A stretch of DNA of 64,000 nt, from NCBI RefSeq assembly GCF_036013935.1, contig NZ_CP107902.1, positions 10,201,001-10,265,000 of the forward strand, given 5' to 3'. This document shows positions 43,195 to 50,558 of the stretch, one piece after another. The translations under genes were made by a program, and so were the position numbers. The notes under the pieces were generated by a model. The model was not told where the DNA came from. It saw only the letters and a program-made list of their open reading frames with translations, and made no database searches. Each line of letters opens with the position of its first letter. The first letter of the stretch is position 1. The DNA is from Streptomyces sp. NBC_00461 (lineage in GTDB: Bacteria > Actinomycetota > Actinomycetes > Streptomycetales > Streptomycetaceae).

Positions 43195-44681
43195 CGGCCC
43201 GCCCCCACCTTCAGCGGCAGCGGCGCCGGCCAGGCCCCATACGCCTCCTGCAGCAGGCCTGAGTCGAAGCCGACGCGGCGCAGGTCATCGACGCAGCCCG
43301 GGTCCATCCTCGGCACCGCCCGCAGATCCCCCCACTCACGGCCGGGGGAGAAGATCTCATTGGTGGCGGGCCGGCCCATCTCGCCGATCCCCGTCAGCTC
43401 CAGGACGTGCGAGACGTAGCGGTGGCGGCGGCCGCCGATCTGCGTCTCATCCGTCATGTCGACGTACACGATGAAGTCCAGGCCGTTGGCGGTCTGCCGG
43501 TAGGCGAGCTGCTCGGACAGGTTCTCCTGGGCGAGTGCATACAGCTCGGCGATCCGGTCGAAGATGATGTCGGGGCGACGCGCGTGGATGGTGCACAGGT
43601 TGCCGCCCGAGCCGTTCGTCAACGCCTGCATCATGGCGACGACTTCGGGGCCGCGGACCTCGCCGACCACGATCCGCTCCAGCGACATCCGCAGCGCGGG
43701 ATGCATCAAATCCAGGAGCGTGATCTCACCGGCGCCACGCCCGGTGACGTCCTTCTCCCCGTTGGACTCACGGCCGACCAGTGAGACAACCTGGCGGTGG
43801 TAGCCGTTGGCGTGGGCGAAGAGTTCGTCCTCGGTCTGGATGGTCGCAAACCGGCACTCCGGGTCGAACTCCTTGAGCATCGCCCGCAGCAGCGTGGTCT
43901 TCCCGGCCTTCTGCTTGCCTGCGATCATGATGTTCTTCTCGGCGCGTACGCACGCGCCGAGGAACTCGCGCAGGATCGGGTCGATGGTGCCCAGCCGGAC
44001 CATGTCGTCGAGGTCGGCGTGGGAGACCCGGTGCCGGCGGATGACGGCATAGGTCATCGGCCCGAGCCCGGTGATGGCCTGGAGGCGGGAGCCGTCCTGC
44101 AGGGACAGGGCGAGGGTGGGGTTCGCGGTGGAGATGGTGCGCTCACTGTGCCCGGAGCCGCCCCGGGCCAACTCCCGCAGCAGCTCCAGCAGTTCCTCTT
44201 CGGAGTCCGCGATCGGGCCGACCCGGCGGCGTTCGCCGTCGCCGTAGTCGAGCCACACCTCGTGCGGACCCTGGATGATGATGTCCTCGACCCGTTCATC
44301 GTCGAGGTACGGCTGCAGCCGGCCGGCCCGAAACAGCAGGTCGTACACGGCACGCCGCAGCGCCTCGTCTTCCTGCGGCGTCATCGCCTGGGCGTCCGAC
44401 CACAGCGCGACAGCCTCGGCGATCCAGTTCAGGCACCGCTGCTCTTCGCTGGCCCGGTCCATATCGGGCTTGGTCTTGAGTAGTTCCTCGCGCTGCTTGG
44501 CGACCTGGGACGCAATCTCCCGGGCCACCCGGTAGTCGACGGTGATCTGCGGAGCCGCCATACCCAGCACCTGCGTACTTTCGGCAGCACCGGCAGGTGC
44601 CGGTGCACCGTTCGTCTGCTGTCCCCACTCCTGGGGCAGCGGCGCCACGGTGGGGTCGGGGTGCAGGGGCCTAGCGTGCAT
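43191..44681 (-). CDS. tadA: TadA/CpaF-type secretion ATPase
   Basis: 496 residues. A CpaF N-terminal region (DDERVEDIIIQGPHEVWLDY) leads to the GspE/VirB11-type ATPase: Walker A IMIAGKQKAGKTTLLRA near 250-262, Asp box FATIQTEDELFAHANGYH, Walker B region LERIVVGEVRGPEVVAMM and the His box NGSGGNLCTIHARRP. It energises pilus polymerisation from the cytoplasmic side. The start overlaps the end of the tadZ-like gene by 11 bp. Confidence 0.9.
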   Translation of the reverse strand: MHARPLHPDPTVAPLPQEWGQQTNGAPAPAGAAESTQVLGMAAPQITVDYRVAREIASQVAKQREELLKTKPDMDRASEEQRCLNWIAEAVALWSDAQAMTPQEDEALRRAVYDLLFRAGRLQPYLDDERVEDIIIQGPHEVWLDYGDGERRRVGPIADSEEELLELLRELARGGSGHSERTISTANPTLALSLQDGSRLQAITGLGPMTYAVIRRHRVSHADLDDMVRLGTIDPILREFLGACVRAEKNIMIAGKQKAGKTTLLRAMLKEFDPECRFATIQTEDELFAHANGYHRQVVSLVGRESNGEKDVTGRGAGEITLLDLMHPALRMSLERIVVGEVRGPEVVAMMQALTNGSGGNLCTIHARRPDIIFDRIAELYALAQENLSEQLAYRQTANGLDFIVYVDMTDETQIGGRRHRYVSHVLELTGIGEMGRPATNEIFSPGREWGDLRAVPRMDPGCVDDLRRVGFDSGLLQEAYGAWPAPLPLKVGAGR

Positions 44682-45498
44682 GGGTCACCTCCCCGCCTGC
44701 TGCGCGCAGACTGCGTGGATCGAGGCGGGCCCGCCGCAGGGCGGCCCGCTGGACCAGCAGCGTGCTGGTCGTGCGGGCGGCCTTCATCAGCGGCGACTTG
44801 GTGAACCGACGGGGCTGTTCGGCGCCGTCGGACAGCACGCGGGCGTCGTCCGGCGCATGCGGCAGGGTGGCGACCACCGGCACCTGCAAAACGCGCTGCA
44901 CCTCGCCCGCGGGGTAGGGGCCCTCGTTGATCAGTAGCACGCTGACGTCGCCGACGCGCTCCTCCAGTGCCCGCACCCGGCCCTCTGCCGCCTGCAGGCA
45001 GCGCAGGGTGTTGCGGACCACCACGAAGGTGGCGTCGGCCTGCTCGGCCAGGACCCCGGAGGGGCCGTACGCGCCATGGCGGCCGAGGTCGATCAGGACG
45101 TCGTGGCCGCTCTCGGCCTCGATGCCGCGGAACATCTGCGCCAGGACTTTCCAGACCTGGCCGAGGCTTGCTGACTGCGCGGGGTCGGTGAGGCCGGGCA
45201 GCAGCAGCCGGTCGCGCGGTGACTCCTGTTTGCCGTCATCGCTGCTCAGGTCGATCAGCTGGCGCCAGAAGGCATCGCTGAACTCGCCTTTGCGGGCAGC
45301 AACACTGAGGTTGCGCAGCCCGTACCGGTCGCCGAGGGTGCCCTGCAGCAGCCCGTGCAGCACGGCTCCGCCGTCCGGGTCGCACTCGGCCAGGATCATC
45401 CGCCGGTCCGCCTCCAGCGGCCACGACAGCAGCAGGGCCAGCGCGCTGGTGGTCACGCCGGGTGCGCCGCTGCACCCGGCGAGCGCGATCACGGCCAT
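44671..45498 (-). CDS. TadZ/CpaE-like ParA-family protein with deviant P-loop
   Basis: 275 residues from ATG 45498, which shares one base with the preceding stop. ParA/MinD fold: the nucleotide loop reads AGCSGAPGVTTSALALLL, without the lysines of KGGxGKT; later ILAECDPDGGAV and HDVLIDLGRHGAYG match the switch regions, and FVVVRNTLRCLQAAE follows. In Tad systems this protein places the pilus machine at a cell site. Loss of the P-loop lysine suggests weak or no ATP hydrolysis, as is known for some TadZ proteins. Confidence 0.8.
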   Translation of the reverse strand: MAVIALAGCSGAPGVTTSALALLLSWPLEADRRMILAECDPDGGAVLHGLLQGTLGDRYGLRNLSVAARKGEFSDAFWRQLIDLSSDDGKQESPRDRLLLPGLTDPAQSASLGQVWKVLAQMFRGIEAESGHDVLIDLGRHGAYGPSGVLAEQADATFVVVRNTLRCLQAAEGRVRALEERVGDVSVLLINEGPYPAGEVQRVLQVPVVATLPHAPDDARVLSDGAEQPRRFTKSPLMKAARTTSTLLVQRAALRRARLDPRSLRAAGGEVTHAR

Positions 45499-46202
45499 CA
45501 GTTGCCGTCCGGGGCAGCGAGTACCAGGCGCAGGGTGCCGGCTGCCTCCCATGCGGCGGCCGTGGGGCCGTCGGTGGCGGAGGTGGCAACGTCGACGACC
45601 ACGATTCCCGTACCGGGGGCGGCGCTTGACACCTTCACCACCTGGCCGTCGATGGTCTGCGGCGCGGCGTCGGACGTCTTGCCCGTGTCCGTGGTGCCCT
45701 GGGCCGGGACATGCACCAGCTCTACCCTCTGGCCCGGCACCAGCGCGGTGGCCGGGATCTGCTTGGGCTCCAGACCGATCGGCACCAACTGCTCACCGGC
45801 CTTCACCAGGTTGTCCTTCGTCACCTGCGAGGGGGCGAGCATGGCGCCCGGCTTGAGCTCCACCGCGGCCCGCTTGCCCACCACAGACTTCAGGTCGTCG
45901 GCGCGCACCGCCTTGACGGCCGGGTCCAGGGCGACGGACGCCCTGCCCAGGTCGTCCTCGGTGAGGACCTGGCCGACCTGCACGTCGCGGACCACGGTCA
46001 CCACGTCCGTGCGGTTGCCGACCTGCAGCAGCAGGACGGCAACTCCCGCCCCACCGGCGGCGATCAGCGCCAGCGACAGGGCAATAACGCCTGGTCGTCG
46101 CCTACGAGCCGACACCCGCGGCGGCGCCACCGGTCCGGCCACGCGCCCCGGCTGCGGGACACCGTTCGGGGCTGTGTCTGCACGTTCTTTCGTCTTGCTC
46201 AC
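45498..46202 (-). CDS. CpaB/RcpC-like pilus-assembly protein (SAF domain)
   Basis: 234 residues from GTG 46202, with an AGGAC box 8 bases upstream. One N-terminal membrane helix (GVIALSLALIAAGGAGVAVL), then an SAF domain: VVRDVQVGQVLTEDDLGR and GKRAAVELKPGAMLAPSQVT, and a second beta domain (LVPGQRVELVHVPAQG). CpaB is periplasmic or wall-facing in Tad systems. The frame continues upstream but is not coding in style. Confidence 0.78.
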   Translation of the reverse strand: MSKTKERADTAPNGVPQPGRVAGPVAPPRVSARRRRPGVIALSLALIAAGGAGVAVLLLQVGNRTDVVTVVRDVQVGQVLTEDDLGRASVALDPAVKAVRADDLKSVVGKRAAVELKPGAMLAPSQVTKDNLVKAGEQLVPIGLEPKQIPATALVPGQRVELVHVPAQGTTDTGKTSDAAPQTIDGQVVKVSSAAPGTGIVVVDVATSATDGPTAAAWEAAGTLRLVLAAPDGN

Positions 46203-46222
46203 GGTTTGTCCTTCCGGCGGCG

Positions 46223-47110
46223 CTACCTGACGACCTGGACTTCGCCGATCGCCACTTGCACGTTGGTCTGCCGGACCTCGGTGAGCTGGCCGGCTTGTCC
46301 GCCGCCCTGCCAGTTGATCGTCCACGTCGAGGTCGCGGTCACGGGGAACTTGCCGCTCTGGGCACTGGCCGAGGTCTTGGCGTACACGTGTCCGCAGGTC
46401 GGGGACTCGGCCATGCCCTCCGACGATGTGTAGGGCGTGCCCGGGCCATTGCAGGTCACGGAGGCGCCGTCGCCCATCGCCCACACGATCTTCGACACCT
46501 TCGCGGTCGCGGTGACGGTGACCCCGCCCGCCGTAGCCGATGCGGTGTTCGGTCCGTACGTCGTGGCGCTCTCGTTGACCCACATCCACATCGGGACACC
46601 CACGGTGTACTTCCCCGCCGCGCGCGGGCTGGCGAGGTCCGGACCGAGCAGCGTCATGGAATCCACCGCGCGCTGGGCCAGCACCTGCGGGTCGACCTGC
46701 GGCGCAGGAGCCTGGCCTGTGCGCACGACAACGAAGCTGGCCGGGTTGTCCTGACCGCCGTCCGAACACTCCATCAGGTACAGGTCGTTCTTCTTGGGGT
46801 CTTCGCCCTTCCAAGCCGGGTGGTTGGCTGGAGGCTTCGGATCGACCTTGGTGTAGGTGCACTTCACCTTGCTGTCGCTGCCGTCACCGCCGCCCTGCGA
46901 GCCACCCGCCTGCCCGCCGCTGCCTCGGGTCTCGTCACCGACGCCGACGTCGACACAGAACTTGATGACCTGGCACTTGCCCGCGCCGACGTCCGGATCG
47001 TCGCCGGCGTGCGTGACACCCGCCGAGGCCAGTACGAGAGCGCCGGTGAGTACGGCGAGACGTCGGGTCAGCAGGACTGCTCTTGAGCGGTCAACTTCGT
47101 GACCATCCAC
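46223..47110 (-). CDS. Secreted hypothetical protein of the pilus operon
   Basis: About 295 residues. Signal peptide: RRLAVLTGALVLASAGVTHA-G. The mature part starts with cysteine-bearing CQVIKFCVDVGVGDE, a Gly-rich linker, a domain with WKGEDPKKNDLYLMECSDGG, and a beta-rich C-terminus (YTVGVPMWMWVNESATTYGP, VSKIVWAMGDGASVTCNGPG, TCGHVYAKTSASAQSGKFP). GTG 47110 has a GGGGGA box; GTG 47122 is an alternative. Overlaps the lipoprotein gene by 43 bp. Possibly a surface-exposed pilus accessory or adhesin, inferred only from location. Confidence 0.68.
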   Translation of the reverse strand: MDGHEVDRSRAVLLTRRLAVLTGALVLASAGVTHAGDDPDVGAGKCQVIKFCVDVGVGDETRGSGGQAGGSQGGGDGSDSKVKCTYTKVDPKPPANHPAWKGEDPKKNDLYLMECSDGGQDNPASFVVVRTGQAPAPQVDPQVLAQRAVDSMTLLGPDLASPRAAGKYTVGVPMWMWVNESATTYGPNTASATAGGVTVTATAKVSKIVWAMGDGASVTCNGPGTPYTSSEGMAESPTCGHVYAKTSASAQSGKFPVTATSTWTINWQGGGQAGQLTEVRQTNVQVAIGEVQVVR

Positions 47111-47667
47111 TTCGTCCCCCACTTTTCAAGCGTTGCGGTGCTGACGTATTTGATGAGCCGCGTCGTTGGCAGCGGGACCTTCTTCTTCGATGCCTTGTCG
47201 ATCAGTGTCCAGTGCGTGGTGTCGACGCAGTCCGCGACCGTGGCCGTGGGGACCTTGGCGTCGGTCACCTTGACGACCTTCGGACTGATCACCGGCTTTC
47301 CGGTCGTCACCTGCCCGGCCTCCCGCATAACCGAGAGGTCCTTCTCGATGTCGGCCAGGGCCTTGAAGGTGGTGTTCTTCTTCAAGTCGGTGCCCGCGGA
47401 AGAGGCCTTGCTGTAGGCCGCGGTCTGCGCGTCCCAGGAGCTGGTGTACGCCGCGATGACGGCGGCGCCCTCGGCGTCGACGGTCGAACTGGCAGACGGC
47501 GAGACAGCCGTCGGGGTCGGGCTGAGCTTGGACGACGTGTTCGAATCGCTGTCGCTACAGCCGGCCAGCGCCAGCACGCTTCCGGCGAGGAGCAGCGCAG
47601 TTGCGTGCTTCCGGGTGCGAACAGCGGCGATAGTGAGCCCCGATGGGCGTCGTTGTGTAGCTGTCAC
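47068..47667 (-). CDS. Lipoprotein, first gene of the Tad operon
   Basis: 199 residues from GTG 47667, with GGGGAGA five bases upstream. Lipobox LLLAGSVLALAGC-S near residue 30. A Ser/Thr-rich spacer precedes a small mature domain (AYTSSWDAQTAAYSKASSAG, VADCVDTTHWTLIDKASKKK, STATLEKWGTKWMVTKLTA) with the look of NTF2-like lipoproteins. It may anchor pilus parts in the wall. A nested palindrome about 100 bp upstream may control the operon. Confidence 0.72.
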   Translation of the reverse strand: MTATQRRPSGLTIAAVRTRKHATALLLAGSVLALAGCSDSDSNTSSKLSPTPTAVSPSASSTVDAEGAAVIAAYTSSWDAQTAAYSKASSAGTDLKKNTTFKALADIEKDLSVMREAGQVTTGKPVISPKVVKVTDAKVPTATVADCVDTTHWTLIDKASKKKVPLPTTRLIKYVSTATLEKWGTKWMVTKLTAQEQSC

Positions 47668-47760
47668 GATGTCTCCCCGTACGACGCGGTGCGGTCGACC
47701 GCTGCCCCCGGCCTCCGCCATGCGACGACCCAGAACCGCGGCCTGGTCCAGCTGCGGTAA

Positions 47761-47788
47761 TGCGTTTGCGTGATCGCAAGGTTACGCA
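47761..47788. promoter_or_regulatory. Nested palindrome upstream of the Tad operon
   Basis: An inner perfect palindrome TTGCG-TGAT-CGCAA at 47766-47779 is enclosed by outer arms TGCGT and ACGCA. It lies about 100 bp before the first pilus gene (start 47667) in otherwise non-coding sequence. Likely a repressor or activator site. Confidence 0.5.
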
Positions 47789-47913
47789 TATGCCAGCCAA
47801 CTTCCCAGCGTGATAGATGAGTTCACTCGCACAACTCGGGACGTATCCGGTCACTTTCGGAACCGGATATCGATTTGTACTTCTGTGTCTTCACTCGTCG
47901 CTCCCGCACACCG

Positions 47914-48593
47914 TCAGGGCGTGTTCGCCGAGCCGAACGAACCTGATGAGTCCGCTGCGGCAGGAAACGAGATTCGAACACGTCGGTTCTTCTGACGGCC
48001 AGCCTCGGTGGTGTTGGAGGCCACCGGCTGCCTCTCGCCCAACCCGCGCGTGTCGAAGCTGACCACCCCACCCTTGAGCTCCTCGGCCAGCACGACCTGG
48101 ACAGCGGCAGCACGCCGCCGGGAGAGGACGTCGCCTGGGCGGCCGATCCGACATCGTCGGTGAACCCGTACACCCGGATCACCGTGCCCACCTGCGGCTC
48201 GATCTCCCGGGCAACGGAGGCGATGCGAGATCGCGCCGAACTGCTCAGCCGCGCGCTGTCCTTGGCGAAGAGCACCTCCGCCTGCAGATCGACGGTCACC
48301 TGTGTGCCTGCGTCCTCGCTACGCTCGGCTCCCTCCTGGTCCTCGACCACCCGTCCAATGCCGACGGGCTGCGAACCGAGATCGAGAACCTTGGGCGGTG
48401 CGAGCGTCGCGTGGGCATGGAGCGTAAGTCCGGGACTGGCCGAGTCGATGGCGAGCAGCGCGCGCCCGCTGGATGCGGCTGTACGCGGACCGGGAGCGGC
48501 TGCTGCCTGCCCGGCCGAACCGCCGGCCCAGATGCTTGTCGCGACTGCGAGGGCGAGGAGCGGAGCGGCGATCCGCGATCGGGTGGTGGTCAT
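47914..48593 (-). pseudogene. OmpA-family exported protein with a one-base deletion
   Basis: Signal peptide (RIAAPLLALAVATSIWAGGS-AGQAAAA), then an OmpA C-like domain: VTVDLQAEVLFAKDSARLSS and VIRVYGFTDDVGSAAQ. At about 48130 the frame changes: the expected continuation GDVLSRRRAAAVQVVLAEEL and TRGLGERQPVASNTTEAGRQ, KNRRVRISF is found in the -1 frame, ending at TGA 47914. One base missing after GCCGCCCA explains it. Either a real frameshift or a sequencing error. The peptidoglycan-binding NRRV tail is intact in the second frame. Confidence 0.78.
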
Positions 48594-48606
48594 GCGGACG
48601 CTCACC

Positions 48607-49173
48607 TCACTCACTGATCTTGATGTTCGCGGTGTCGAACAGGGGCAGTTGGAATCCGACCGTGCTCGACGAGGGCGAGGGGAACTGCATGAAGACATGG
48701 GCGCTTTCGCCGGCCTTCAGCGTGGACAGGCCGGTCGTGGTGAGGGGGCGTCCCTCCGTGTCGCGCAGCACGTAGTAGCGCTTCTTGTGGGCGAAGTCGA
48801 CGAGGGTCGCCCCACCCAGTGACGGGCCTGTCCTGAGTACCTTCAGCTCGTCGCCGCGCAGTTCGGCGGGGACCGCGGCCACGGTGGACGCGTCGTTCTT
48901 CAGATCGCCGCGGACGGTGACGTAGCCGGCAGGGTCCCGCTTGGCTGATGTGATCGTGAGCGACAGGCCGCCCTGTCCCTGGAGTTCGGCCAGAGGCGTG
49001 TCGGTCTGCAACTGCTCGTGCAGAGCGGAGCCGCCACGTGCATCCGATGCCGCCGCCGGACGGTCCTGGTCCCGGCCGCCGCCCGAGCAGGCGGAGACGC
49101 CCAGGCCAAGGCCGACGGCGATCGCCAGTGCAGTGAGGCGTCTGCCGAACGCTGTGGTGTCCCGACTGGTCAT
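48607..49173 (-). CDS. Lipoprotein upstream of the OmpA-like gene
   Basis: 188 residues. Signal and lipobox LAIAVGLGLGVSAC-SGG at residues 16-32. The mature domain is beta-rich (GGLSLTITSAKRDPAGYVTV, KKRYYVLRDTEGRPLTTTGL, ESAHVFMQFPSPSSSTVGFQ), a pattern often seen for immunoglobulin-like accessory lipoproteins paired with OmpA-type proteins in Streptomyces. The gap to the OmpA-like gene is 13 bp, so they are one operon; the lipoprotein may still be made although its partner is broken. Confidence 0.72.
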   Translation of the reverse strand: MTSRDTTAFGRRLTALAIAVGLGLGVSACSGGGRDQDRPAAASDARGGSALHEQLQTDTPLAELQGQGGLSLTITSAKRDPAGYVTVRGDLKNDASTVAAVPAELRGDELKVLRTGPSLGGATLVDFAHKKRYYVLRDTEGRPLTTTGLSTLKAGESAHVFMQFPSPSSSTVGFQLPLFDTANIKISE

Positions 49174-49272
49174 AGGGCTGCTTCCTTTCGGTGAGGGATC
49201 TGGAGGTGGTCATCGCGGCGCAGGGGCCGCGCCGGCGACATGAGCGGGGACACGGGGAGCGGACGCGTTTCA

Positions 49273-49494
49273 CTACTGCCGGACCGGCGGCCACACGGTG
49301 ATCACGTCGCCGTCGAGGGTGACGTGCCGGCCGGGGAAGCGACCGCGCACCGCGCTCAGGTCGGCGAGGCCGAAGTCGCCGCTCCCGCGGACCACGCACG
49401 CGTCACCCACGTATGTGACGTCCTGCGTCCGGGCGGGCCACTCCCCGTCGATGGCGGGTTCTGTAGTGCGAATCTGACCAGGCGCGTGCAACAT
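49273..49494 (-). CDS. Small hypothetical protein
   Basis: 73 residues, not recognised. From ATG 49494 it reads MLHAPGQIRTTEPAIDGEWP and ends RFPGRHVTLDGDVITVWPPV. No signal peptide or membrane span. Codon use fits a gene, but the ribosome site is weak (GGGAACGA). The frame is open further upstream without coding character. It lies between the lipoprotein and the T4SS operon, roughly 150 bp below the latter. Low-moderate confidence. Confidence 0.42.
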   Translation of the reverse strand: MLHAPGQIRTTEPAIDGEWPARTQDVTYVGDACVVRGSGDFGLADLSAVRGRFPGRHVTLDGDVITVWPPVRQ

Positions 49495-49643
49495 GCTTCG
49501 TTCCCTAACGTCGGTACACAGCAAGGAGTTTCCGAGGCGATGCCTTGCTGTGCAGAAGTAAACTAGAGGTTCGCGTGAGCAAATCTCAAGGGGTTTGGGG
49601 CGTAGTTGCAAGGCTGCGACATTCGGCCCCGGCACCCGGGGTC

Positions 49644-50558
49644 TCACAGCTCGGTCCACGGCCGTGGCTCGCCGCCGGCCAGAGGCGCCCAGACGTCACC
49701 GGTGGGCCCCCGTTCTTCGAGGTCGTCCAGGACTGCCGCTCCCATCGGCACCTGCCGGGCCAGCGTGCCCACGAGAGGGTGCGCCGCCATCATGGCCTGC
49801 AGGTCGCTGATCCGGTGGTCCAGGACGTACCGGGAGGCCCCGGTCAGCACGAACAACACCCGGGGGAACACGGGATACCAGCGCAGCCACACCGCTGAAG
49901 GAGCGGCCGGCTGCCGCGCACGTGCCCGCCCGACGGGCTGTGGCTCGTACGACCACAGCCGCGCGTACTCGATCAATTTGGAGGCGAGCCGTTCGCTGCC
50001 CATCGTGGTGCGGTCGACCTCGACGAACGCCCGCAGCTTCATCCGCTCGTCGTCACCGATGAGGGTGTAGTGCATCACCGCGTCCGTGATGATCCTTTCG
50101 CCGTCGCTGAGCGGGTGGGAGACCTCCGGTGTCCAGTCCAGGTGGCCGTGCTCGTCACCGCGCCGGCGGGCGTCGGTGACGAACGTGAGGTGGGTGCGGA
50201 CCACGGTCAGGGTGTGGGGCGTCTTCAGCGAGGCAGCCGTGGCCGAGCTGATCGGGTACGGGGGCCGTCCCCGCAGAGCGGGGAAGTCCTTCGTCAGCCG
50301 GGCCCCCTCGCTGGTGAGGTACCAGGCGCGGGACCGGTTGGACTGCGGCAGCACCGTGTAGTCCACCAAGCCGTCGCGACGCAGCTTGTTCAACGGCGCG
50401 GAGACGGTCTGCCGCGCGGCGCCGGGCCGCAGCAGTTCGTGGAGCTGGTTCGTGGTCGCCATCCGGTGCTGACCGAGCACGGCCAGGAGCTGATGCGGCA
50501 GCGGCTCGACGGGGCTTGGCGTACGACCGGACGACACGGTCTCGAAGGCGGTGGTCAC
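49644..50558 (-). CDS. Replication-relaxation family protein
   Basis: 304 residues from GTG 50558 (GTGA overlap with the coupling-protein gene). N-terminal winged helix (QLLAVLGQHRMATTNQLHEL, NKLRRDGLVDYTVLPQSNRS), then the family core with LTSEGARLTKDFPALRG, LTVVRTHLTFVTDARRRGDE, LRAFVEVDRTTMGSERLASK and the LWSYEP / WLRWYPVFPRVLFVLTG block. These proteins accompany TraD-like genes on actinobacterial plasmids and may act in replication or relaxosome function. It is the last gene of the T4SS operon and the only candidate relaxase-like partner in the window. Confidence 0.78.
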   Translation of the reverse strand: MTTAFETVSSGRTPSPVEPLPHQLLAVLGQHRMATTNQLHELLRPGAARQTVSAPLNKLRRDGLVDYTVLPQSNRSRAWYLTSEGARLTKDFPALRGRPPYPISSATAASLKTPHTLTVVRTHLTFVTDARRRGDEHGHLDWTPEVSHPLSDGERIITDAVMHYTLIGDDERMKLRAFVEVDRTTMGSERLASKLIEYARLWSYEPQPVGRARARQPAAPSAVWLRWYPVFPRVLFVLTGASRYVLDHRISDLQAMMAAHPLVGTLARQVPMGAAVLDDLEERGPTGDVWAPLAGGEPRPWTEL

